Assembly: GCA_964634885.1 (NCBI GenBank)
Contig: CAZWLN010000072.1
Location: 1 to 21,701 of the forward strand
Reading direction: 5' to 3'
Source: DAINRZ01 sp964634885
Lineage (GTDB): Bacteria; Bacteroidota; Ignavibacteria; Kapaibacteriales; UBA2268
Length of the DNA stretch: 21,701 nucleotides
The translations under genes were made by a program, and so were the position numbers. Positions within the stretch are counted from its first letter, which is position 1. Each line of letters starts with the position of its first letter. The notes below the pieces were generated by a model. That model was not told the origin of the DNA. It searched no databases and saw only the letters and a list, made by a program, of their open reading frames with translations. This document shows, in pieces, positions 7,423 to 13,848 of the stretch.

Positions 7423-7872
7423 ATGGCTAAAAAATTCAATTTCCGGTTAAATTCGGTACTAAGGCTGAATACCCACAAAGTCAAAGTGGCAGAAGACGCT
7501 TTGATGGAAATTGTCAATATCAGGGTATCAAAAGAAAACCGGATGAATGAGCTTAAAGAATACCTGCTGCAACTGCAGAAGAAAAAGATGAAGTCGGCCC
7601 AGGCTTCGGACCTGCAGGCACACTGGTACCACATGACGAGCGTTGAAGAGCAGATCAAGAAACTCCTCCGTGAAATCGACCAAATACTCGAACTGGAGAA
7701 TATTAAACGTTTGAAGCTTGTCGAGGCAATGAAAGAAGAACGTGTGATGGAAAAACTGAAGGAAAAGAAATTCGACGATTACAAAAAAGAAACTGCCGAC
7801 GAGGAGATGAAAGAACTGAACGAAATTGCAACGACAAGACATTATAAAGCCAATAAAGCGGAACAGCAATGA
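7423..7872 (+). CDS. fliJ: Flagellar export protein FliJ
   Basis: FliJ is a small coiled-coil protein that sits in the FliI hexamer, like the gamma stalk of F1, and helps recycle export chaperones. The 149 residues are almost entirely helical and charged, from FRLNSVLRLNTHKVKVAEDA to ADEEMKELNEIATTRHY, with heptad-like spacing. The FNFRLNSVLRLNTHKV opening resembles the family pattern of a Phe/Leu-rich strand followed by a long coil. Sequence conservation in FliJ is low, so the call rests on size, coil and position after fliI. It overlaps the next gene by 4 nt (ATGA). Confidence 0.88.
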   Translation: MAKKFNFRLNSVLRLNTHKVKVAEDALMEIVNIRVSKENRMNELKEYLLQLQKKKMKSAQASDLQAHWYHMTSVEEQIKKLLREIDQILELENIKRLKLVEAMKEERVMEKLKEKKFDDYKKETADEEMKELNEIATTRHYKANKAEQQ

Positions 7873-8630
7873 ATTCGAAGACACTGATATTCCTGGTTAT
7901 TGCCTTAACGTCCTCTTTTACTATTGTTGTGATTGGGGTTTTTGCCATCTATTCTTTTCGTCCCGATGTACTCGGCTATCCAACCACCCCGCCCGACTCC
8001 GCCGAATTAGTCCGTCAGGCATACATGGCTAAGCTGGATTCGATTGAGCGGGAGAAGCAGAAACTCGACACAATTTTCATCGAACCCAGGATTGCACTCT
8101 CAAACACCAGCTTTGACAGCATTCAACAGGAATTCCTTAAGAAGGATATATTAAGGATACAAAAAGACTCCCTACTGAAGACAAAGATCCGCCTTGTTGA
8201 CTCACTGACAAGGCTCAACAGGAAGATTTTCGTGATGAAGGATTCCGTTAGGGCAGTGATTGATACCTTCAGGAAGAAGGACAACAAGCTCGCCGGAGTC
8301 AGGGATTCATTGAAAAAATACACAGACATGTATAATAAAATAAACAATGAGTTGAAGACAGCTAAGGAGAAGCTGAAAAAGGAAAAAAACGGCGGCGCTT
8401 TGCCTGACTCATTGAAAGAAAAGGAGTTCAGGGAGTATGCTAAGATTTATAACAACTCCCGGCCTGAGAGTGTTGCGAAAATACTCGAGAATCTGAAAGC
8501 CGACGATGCATCCATGATAATAAAATTTATGGATAAGAAAAAAGCTGGCAAGGTTCTTGAAGTTTTAAAGCCGGAACAGGCGGCTGCCATTCTGCTCTCG
8601 GGCAAAAGGAAAAGTTCGCCAAACAATTGA
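7869..8630 (+). CDS. MotE/YlxF-like membrane coiled-coil protein
   Basis: This 253-residue protein has one N-terminal membrane span (about 5-30, TLIFLVIALTSSFTIVVIGV). A long charged coiled-coil region follows (about 45-180, many LDSIEREKQKLD-type heptads). A C-terminal helical module lies at about 189-245 (YAKIYNNSRPESVAKILENL, then MDKKKAGKVLEVLKPEQAA). That module resembles the MgtE N-terminal/FliG-like repeat seen in MotE and YlxF proteins. The layout and its place between fliJ and fliK match ylxF in the Bacillus subtilis operon. MotE has been described as a chaperone or partner of motor proteins; a stator or motor scaffold role here is inferred. It overlaps fliJ by 4 nt, which implies coupled translation. 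Confidence 0.75.
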   Translation: MNSKTLIFLVIALTSSFTIVVIGVFAIYSFRPDVLGYPTTPPDSAELVRQAYMAKLDSIEREKQKLDTIFIEPRIALSNTSFDSIQQEFLKKDILRIQKDSLLKTKIRLVDSLTRLNRKIFVMKDSVRAVIDTFRKKDNKLAGVRDSLKKYTDMYNKINNELKTAKEKLKKEKNGGALPDSLKEKEFREYAKIYNNSRPESVAKILENLKADDASMIIKFMDKKKAGKVLEVLKPEQAAAILLSGKRKSSPNN

Positions 8631-8697
8631 AATAGTTTGACTTACGGTCTCAGGACGAGGCCGGATCAATAATGATTAAATATGCAGGAAGCATAAA

Positions 8698-10713
8698 ATG
8701 GTCAATAATGTAACAGGAATAGCAGAGCCTGGTAATGATATTAGACAGGCGCTGAATAATAAAAGCCAAAGCGGCGAATATGCTAACATGCCGTTTTTCG
8801 CTTTTTTGATGGATTCACTTTCTGTCCCGGAAAACTATACCGGTTCCACTGCAAAAAATACCCTTTCAAATAATCTGAAATTGTTCCGCCGGGAGATCGA
8901 CAGCGGTGAAGAAAACGCTGATTCAAGGAGTCTCCAGGATGAATTGGCTGTAGTACTCAGCACAATTAACCCGAACATTGCCGGCCTCGAAACTTCAGGC
9001 TCTACCGCAGATGCAGCTTCGACGGGTGATTCAACCTTGCTAAGCAGCGCTCAGGTTGCGGATATGGTAAAGACGATTGCAGCCATGTTGGGGAACGACA
9101 GCGAATTAAAAGCTGAATTGGAAGATTATCTCAATGGCAATGAAGCTCTGCCTGAAAGCATAAAAGAATTATTGCAGGGCATCGACACTTCGGAACAGGC
9201 AGACGTTTTGAAAGAAGTTTCGGCAAAAGCAACGGCTGCCGCAGGCAGCAAAACTGCTGTAGCGGAGCAGGCAGCAGTGGCTGCAGGTACCGACACTGAA
9301 CAGGTAACGGCAAATGCCTCCGGAGAAGTAAAAAATACTTCCGGGACGGAAGCTGCAGCTAAGGCACAATCTGCTACGGCAGGCGACTATTATACTTTTG
9401 AACCGAGAATGAGGCAGATTAGCAGCAACTTCAGCGGCGTACCTCTAACCCCGGCCACTGCGGAACAGACCGTTTCTGACGACAATCCACTTGAACTGCT
9501 GGCAAATATGCTTACCGGCAGGCAGTCATATAACAAAGGAATTAACGACAAGGCTGCTGACGGCAATAACGACGCAATTGCTGTTGTAAATGCCGGCGAA
9601 ACGCCCGAAAGCGAAGATAGTACCGATAGTGCATCTTCTGAGGCAACTGCGAAAAAGTCGGCAATTGAAACGGCAAACAACAGCGCTGAGAAAACCGGAG
9701 CAAAGATTTTACAATCGACACAATCACTGAGCAAAAACGAATCTTCCACAATTGCTGACAATGGAAAGAACAGGCAGGAAACAGAAAACAATACAATAAC
9801 CGCTACACCCGGCAACACAACGTCAGGAAGTTCGGACAGCGCTAAGGAAACAACCATCGACTCAACCGGGAACGCCAGGTATGTATCAGGATACGGCCAG
9901 GCCGCAACGACGGCAAAGAGCAGTAGTGACAACCAGGACAGCAGCCGTTCACGGGCAGATGCTCCGGCTGCCGCCGACAGCGCTTTCAGTCCTGCTGTTT
10001 CATCATATACTGAAGACGGCGAAGGAGCCATGTCAGGCAACCTTAATTCAGGTTCAGGCAATGGCGCCGCAGCAGAAAGTACAAAAGGCCGCCAGGGAAC
10101 GGTAGTACAAAATGCCACGGAGGAATTTCTCGCACAGGTTAAACAACAGACGGCAAACACCAGTGTAAAAGACAGTTCCGGTACAGAAGAAACAAAAACA
10201 ACACAAAGCCTGGAGTCATACAGGATCAGGCTCGAAGAATTTCCGTCGGCGACGCTGAAATTAGTAAAAAACACCCAGGACAACAGCATTAGTTCGGCTA
10301 AACTCACCTTGAAGCCCGAATCTCTCGGAACACTGACTGTTAATATTACAATGGCCGAAAATGTTGCAAAACTCAGTATTACCGCCGACAGTAAAGAAGC
10401 GCTGAAAAGCGTTGAAAGCCAGATCAGTGTATTGAAAGAAAAACTCAGCCAGGAGGGAATTCAAACCGACAAGATCGAGCTGAGCTACAAAGACGAAGGC
10501 AATTACCTTGACAATTTCCTTCAGGACAACGCCGGCGGCCAGGCACAAAAGGAATTTGACGATGCCAGGAAGGAATTCATCAGTTCCTTCGGCTACCTGA
10601 ACGATGAAGCATTGGCTGAAGGTGGAAGCACCGACGCCTCGGACGCAGCTTCGACAACAAATACGAATTTCAATTACTATGAACAGGGAAGTTCATTTGT
10701 ACAATATATATAA
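8698..10713 (+). CDS. fliK: Flagellar hook-length control protein FliK
   Basis: FliK is secreted during hook growth, measures hook length and switches export from hook to filament subunits. The C-terminal Flg_hook domain (about 510-605) is clear, with the signature LTLKPESLGTLTVNITMAEN, then LSITADSKEALKSVESQISV and LKEKLSQEGIQTDKIELSY. The first 500 residues are low-complexity, rich in Ala, Ser, Thr, Asn, Glu and Gly, as expected for the stretched ruler part. At 671 residues it is much longer than enteric FliK (about 400). A GGAAG element precedes ATG 8698. Divergence of the ruler part is usual; the C-terminal domain makes the call. Confidence 0.92.
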   Translation: MVNNVTGIAEPGNDIRQALNNKSQSGEYANMPFFAFLMDSLSVPENYTGSTAKNTLSNNLKLFRREIDSGEENADSRSLQDELAVVLSTINPNIAGLETSGSTADAASTGDSTLLSSAQVADMVKTIAAMLGNDSELKAELEDYLNGNEALPESIKELLQGIDTSEQADVLKEVSAKATAAAGSKTAVAEQAAVAAGTDTEQVTANASGEVKNTSGTEAAAKAQSATAGDYYTFEPRMRQISSNFSGVPLTPATAEQTVSDDNPLELLANMLTGRQSYNKGINDKAADGNNDAIAVVNAGETPESEDSTDSASSEATAKKSAIETANNSAEKTGAKILQSTQSLSKNESSTIADNGKNRQETENNTITATPGNTTSGSSDSAKETTIDSTGNARYVSGYGQAATTAKSSSDNQDSSRSRADAPAAADSAFSPAVSSYTEDGEGAMSGNLNSGSGNGAAAESTKGRQGTVVQNATEEFLAQVKQQTANTSVKDSSGTEETKTTQSLESYRIRLEEFPSATLKLVKNTQDNSISSAKLTLKPESLGTLTVNITMAENVAKLSITADSKEALKSVESQISVLKEKLSQEGIQTDKIELSYKDEGNYLDNFLQDNAGGQAQKEFDDARKEFISSFGYLNDEALAEGGSTDASDAASTTNTNFNYYEQGSSFVQYI

Positions 10714-10731
10714 TATAATTATCCACCTTAT

Positions 10732-10739
10732 GGAGGAGG
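10732..10739 (+). promoter_or_regulatory. Strong Shine-Dalgarno site of flgD
   Basis: GGAGGAGG lies 8 nt ahead of ATG 10748, an unusually good match to the 16S rRNA tail. Most upstream genes of the operon have weak or no such site, so flgD is probably translated more efficiently than they are. Confidence 0.8.
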
Positions 10740-10747
10740 TTTAACAG

Positions 10748-11437
10748 ATGGTTTCGGGAGTTTCATCAACATTAACCGACGCTCTGGGATACGGCACGTC
10801 TTCTACGTCGAGCACCGATTCAACCGGGAAGACCGATTTTCTCGAGTTGTTGACCTATGAGCTTAAGTATCAAAACCCCCTGGATCCATATGATAACCAA
10901 GAGTTTGCATCGCAGCTGGCCCAGTTCTCCCAATTGGAGCAGTTGACGAATATTAGTTCGCTTCTGGAAGAACAGATAACGACTAATAATTTGTTGACAC
11001 AGACGATCTCGAATACCGCTTTGCCGGGACTGATCGGGAAGACTGCTTCTGCCTTGTCGGACTCCGTTACCTACGACGGAACCGACAGCGCCAATCTGGG
11101 CTATACGCTGACGTCGAACGCAGCCTCGGGTACCATGACAATCTGCGACGCTTCAGGCAATGTGGTCAGGACCATTGAACTGGCTTCTTTTGACCTGCTC
11201 AGCGGCGATCATAAGATTACCTGGGACGGTTTGGACGACGATGGGAACGCTGCCGGTGCAGGAGACTACACGTTCAAGGTAAGCGTAACCGACGCTGCAG
11301 GCAAGGCTTCTTCCGCCGACACTTTCATCTACGGCGAAATTCAGGCTGTAAGATTTAAGTCCGACGGGACAAAAATGGTTATCGATGGCATGGAGGTGCC
11401 GCTTGAGTATATTCTGGACATTTCGACATCAGGATAA
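10748..11437 (+). CDS. flgD: Flagellar hook cap protein FlgD
   Basis: FlgD caps the growing hook and guides insertion of FlgE subunits. The N-terminal signature is plain: KTDFLELLTYELKYQNPLDP, then EFASQLAQFSQLEQL. A FlgD Ig-like/tudor-type beta region follows (about 105-200) with SGNVVRTIELASFDLLSGDH and KITWDGLDDDGNAAGAGDYT. The conserved GDYTF region closes it, and the protein ends in a short beta segment (AVRFKSDGTKMVIDGMEVPL). At 229 residues the length is typical. It lies downstream of fliK, as in the Bacillus operon. Confidence 0.97.
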   Translation: MVSGVSSTLTDALGYGTSSTSSTDSTGKTDFLELLTYELKYQNPLDPYDNQEFASQLAQFSQLEQLTNISSLLEEQITTNNLLTQTISNTALPGLIGKTASALSDSVTYDGTDSANLGYTLTSNAASGTMTICDASGNVVRTIELASFDLLSGDHKITWDGLDDDGNAAGAGDYTFKVSVTDAAGKASSADTFIYGEIQAVRFKSDGTKMVIDGMEVPLEYILDISTSG

Positions 11438-11489
11438 CGGGGATAGAGAAATGTACAAAATCAGGTTGTTTTTCTCGGGAATTTTTATT

Positions 11490-11515
11490 AAAATGCGAAA
11501 TGTTAGTTGCATTTT
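11490..11515 (+). other. Small hairpin upstream of the flagellar operon protein gene
   Basis: AAAATGC (11490-11496) and GCATTTT (11509-11515) pair perfectly over a 12-nt loop. The stem ends 5 nt before the AGGGAG ribosome site of the next gene, so it could influence its translation. The A/T-rich arms make the stem weak. Confidence 0.25.
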
Positions 11516-11532
11516 GAATAAGGGAGTTACTT

Positions 11533-11919
11533 ATGCCGGAAATTAATGGTGTAAACCTTCCGTTCCTGCCTGCCGGCGGGATTAAAGAGCTGAGCAGGCA
11601 GCCTGCGGTTGTTACTCAAACGACGTCTAATGTGTCGTTCAAGGATGTTTTCCAGGATGAATTCGACAAATTAAAGTTTTCGAAACATGCCCAGGCAAGA
11701 ATGACCAGCAGGAACATCGACCTTTCTGCCGGAGAATTCGACAGGCTTACAAGCGCCGTAACTCTTGCCGAACAGAAAGGCGCATCGGATTCTTTGATTA
11801 TGCTCGACGAAAAAGCTTTCATCGTCAATGTTGCCAATAAGACAGTGGTAACGGTTGTCAGTAAAGATAACCTCGACTCGAGTATTATTACGGACATTGA
11901 CTCGGCTGTTTTCGCATGA
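11533..11919 (+). CDS. Flagellar operon protein, TIGR02530 type
   Basis: These 128 residues carry the hallmark of the family called flagellar operon protein (TIGR02530): FSKHAQARMTSRNIDLS, then GEFDRLTSAVTLAEQKGASD and SLIMLDEKAFIVNVANKTVV. The family is found beside flgD and flgE in Firmicutes and other lineages; its molecular role is not settled, and a link to hook assembly is inferred from position. No signal peptide or membrane segment is seen. AGGGAG sits 6 nt ahead of ATG 11533. It is flanked by flgD (95 nt) and flgE (276 nt). Confidence 0.88.
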   Translation: MPEINGVNLPFLPAGGIKELSRQPAVVTQTTSNVSFKDVFQDEFDKLKFSKHAQARMTSRNIDLSAGEFDRLTSAVTLAEQKGASDSLIMLDEKAFIVNVANKTVVTVVSKDNLDSSIITDIDSAVFA

Positions 11920-11970
11920 TTGAAAAAAGGGGTTGGCCCTCGCTCCCACTCAGGACAGGAAACCCCCAAT

Positions 11971-11996
11971 AAAGCCCCGAACGACAGAAGGGCTTT
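11971..11996 (+). other. Hairpin upstream of flgE (first)
   Basis: AAAGCCC (11971-11977) and GGGCTTT (11990-11996) form a perfect 7-bp stem over a 12-nt loop, about 50 nt after the preceding stop codon. The sequence that follows is A-rich, so it lacks the T-run of an intrinsic terminator. It could be a processing or stability element in the flgE leader. Confidence 0.35.
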
Positions 11997-12051
11997 GAAC
12001 TGAAAGAAAAAATGAGCATTGATATGCCCGGATATGTTGTATTGCCCGGCA

Positions 12052-12078
12052 GGAAAGGCGCACGCAGAGCGCCTTCCT
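12052..12078 (+). other. Strong GC hairpin in the flgE leader (second)
   Basis: AAGGCGC (12055-12061) pairs with GCGCCTT (12069-12075) over a 7-nt loop. Allowing one bulged A, the stem extends to about 10 bp (AGG with CCT). No T-run follows. It sits in the long 276-nt gap ahead of flgE and could stabilise a processed flgE mRNA or form part of an attenuator. Confidence 0.4.
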
Positions 12079-12181
12079 CCCGGGGGAAAAGACAGACGCC
12101 GGAGTACACGGGTGAAGTGTGCATTTTCGGTTCGGTTTAAAATGAAAGTAAGAAATTGAAAATATATCAACAGTTAAACAA

Positions 12182-12187
12182 AGGAGG
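12182..12187 (+). promoter_or_regulatory. Strong Shine-Dalgarno site of flgE
   Basis: AGGAGG lies 8 nt ahead of ATG 12196. This supports 12196 over the adjacent in-frame ATG at 12199 (spacing 11) and predicts strong translation, as expected for the abundant hook subunit. Confidence 0.75.
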
Positions 12188-12195
12188 GTTTCATT

Positions 12196-13584
12196 ATGAT
12201 GCGTTCTTTAAACAGTGGTGCCAGTGCATTAAAGGCCAATCAGTACAGAATGGATGTCATTTCCAACAACATTGCCAACTCCAGCACTACCGGTTACAAG
12301 TCGGCAAGCGTTTCTTTCCAGGATCAGTTCAGCCAGACATACAGGTACGGCAAGTCGTCAGACACCCAGACGACAAGCACGGTAAACGGCAGGACATTGT
12401 CTGTGTCCAGCAAGTCCATCGGCGGCATTAACCCTTACCAGATCGGGTTGGGTGTGAAGGTCGGTTCAGTAACCAATAATATGTCCCAGGGTACGCTGGA
12501 AACTACAAACAGGGCTCTTGACATTGCAATACAGGGCTCCGGCTTCTTCATCTATGATTTCAACGGCCAGGAAGTCTATTCGAGGGCTGGTACGATTACC
12601 AGGGACGAGGAGGGATACCTTGTTGACAGTTCAACAGGCGCTTACCTGCAGGGATATAATATCAGGGTCGATGCCGACGGCGTTACCGAGAGAGATTCCT
12701 TCGGCAACAATGTTATGAACACTTCGCAGGCCGACCTGAGGATCTCACCGAATATCATTTCATCTCCGAGGCAGACTGAAAACGTTGAATTGCTCGGTAA
12801 CCTGAACTCGTCCGATGATCTGAACACAACAAGGGAAACAAGTATTACTATCTATGACAATCAGGGACAGGCGAGAGCGTTGAACGTACTGTTCGAAAAA
12901 ACAGCAGACAATACCTGGGAGGCTTCCTTTACCCTTGACGGCAAGGATGTATGCCAGGCAGGAACGACGACGCCCTATACCTATGAAGTAAACTTCAACG
13001 ACGACGGTACAATCGTCGATGAAGACGTAGCCATCTCGGGAATTACTACAACAATGCTTAACGAAGCAGTAAACCAGGGTACCACATCGACAACCAACTG
13101 GTTCGACACAACACGTACATTCGCCCTGCAATTAGGTGACACCAATAACAAAGTAACGGGAAGCGTAACACAGTTTTCAGGTACCAACACCGTTACTGCA
13201 TCGAGCCAGGACGGATTCACAAGCGGCGAGCTGCAGAGCCTGAGCGTTGCCGAAGACGGCCAGATAATCGGTTCCTTCTCCAACGGCCAGTCAGAGACTC
13301 TGGGACAGATACTCCTGGCAAAGTTTACCAATGACGAAGGCCTTTCGAAAGAGGGCGATAATTTCTTCAGCATCTCACCAAACAGCGGTTTACCCATCAA
13401 AGGTACGGCAGGTGAGCAGTTTGCTTCTACGACGATTGCAGGAGGTTCACTTGAAAGCTCAAACGTGGACCTGACAGATGAATTTGTCAACATGATCAAG
13501 ACTCAAAGGGCATTTGAAGCTGCCTCGAGGACAATTACCGTAAGCGACACACTACTCGGTGAGATTAACCAGCTTAAGAGATAA
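12196..13584 (+). CDS. flgE: Flagellar hook protein FlgE
   Basis: FlgE forms the flexible hook that couples the rod to the filament. The N-terminal rod/hook signature is MMRSLNSGASALKANQYRMD and NNIANSSTTGYKSASVSFQD. The central hook domains include GLGVKVGSVTNNMSQGTLET and IQGSGFFIYDFNGQEVYSRA. The C-terminal motif is GGSLESSNVDLTDEFVNMIK, then TQRAFEAASRTITVSDTLLG, the conserved end of FlgE/FlgG proteins. At 462 residues it is in the range of many hook proteins; the long central variable domains favour FlgE over FlgF or FlgG, as does the neighbouring flgD. A terminator follows 29 nt after the stop, so this gene likely ends the transcript. Confidence 0.95.
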   Translation: MMRSLNSGASALKANQYRMDVISNNIANSSTTGYKSASVSFQDQFSQTYRYGKSSDTQTTSTVNGRTLSVSSKSIGGINPYQIGLGVKVGSVTNNMSQGTLETTNRALDIAIQGSGFFIYDFNGQEVYSRAGTITRDEEGYLVDSSTGAYLQGYNIRVDADGVTERDSFGNNVMNTSQADLRISPNIISSPRQTENVELLGNLNSSDDLNTTRETSITIYDNQGQARALNVLFEKTADNTWEASFTLDGKDVCQAGTTTPYTYEVNFNDDGTIVDEDVAISGITTTMLNEAVNQGTTSTTNWFDTTRTFALQLGDTNNKVTGSVTQFSGTNTVTASSQDGFTSGELQSLSVAEDGQIIGSFSNGQSETLGQILLAKFTNDEGLSKEGDNFFSISPNSGLPIKGTAGEQFASTTIAGGSLESSNVDLTDEFVNMIKTQRAFEAASRTITVSDTLLGEINQLKR

Positions 13585-13613
13585 ACTCTCCTGAATTTCT
13601 TTTCTGACGGCAG

Positions 13614-13655
13614 GCCGCACTGAAGGATATGCTTCGGTGCGGCATTTGCTGTTTT
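13614..13655 (+). terminator. Rho-independent terminator after flgE
   Basis: GCCGCACTGAAG (13614-13625) pairs with CTTCGGTGCGGC (13632-13643) over a 6-nt loop, giving a 12-bp stem with one G-T wobble. A T-rich tail (ATTTGCTGTTTT) follows. It is the strongest hairpin in the window and marks the end of the flagellar operon. Confidence 0.85.
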
Positions 13656-13681
13656 GGAGCCTGGATGTCGCATGGAATAAT

Positions 13682-13698
13682 GTGGCACGGCCTCTGTC
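13682..13698 (+). promoter_or_regulatory. Weak sigma-54-like element ahead of the cargo gene
   Basis: TGGCACGG at 13683-13690 matches the -24 box, but the -12 region (CTGTC) matches only poorly; the GG to GT spacing is N10. It is 150 nt upstream of the next start codon. I give it little weight. The AT-rich stretch at about 13730-13845 is a likelier place for a promoter, although I cannot pick out a clear box. Confidence 0.15.
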
Positions 13699-13848
13699 GA
13701 TGGCGTTGAGGATACAATCCAATCCTATTTTTTTCAGTATATATTAAAAAAATGTAATGATTTTCCGAGAATTGTTATTATATTAAAACTTTGTAATTAT
13801 TATTTGATATTAATAATGATGAGAAAACAATAACTGAAGGAGTCATAA

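Noticed and set aside
9390..10307. Long minus-strand open frame (305 codons) inside fliK
   Set aside because: It is antisense to the low-complexity ruler of fliK and has no family-like motifs; a shadow of a biased coding region.
12012..12140. 42-codon + strand ORF upstream of flgE (MSIDMPGYVVLPGRK...)
   Set aside because: It has no ribosome site, an odd Arg/Gly/Pro composition and no recognisable motif, and it runs through the strong hairpin at 12052-12078; better read as leader RNA.
13740..13848. Bacteroidota-type -33/-7 promoter ahead of the cargo gene
   Set aside because: The region is very AT-rich and offers several partial TTTG and TA..TTTG matches, none with correct spacing.
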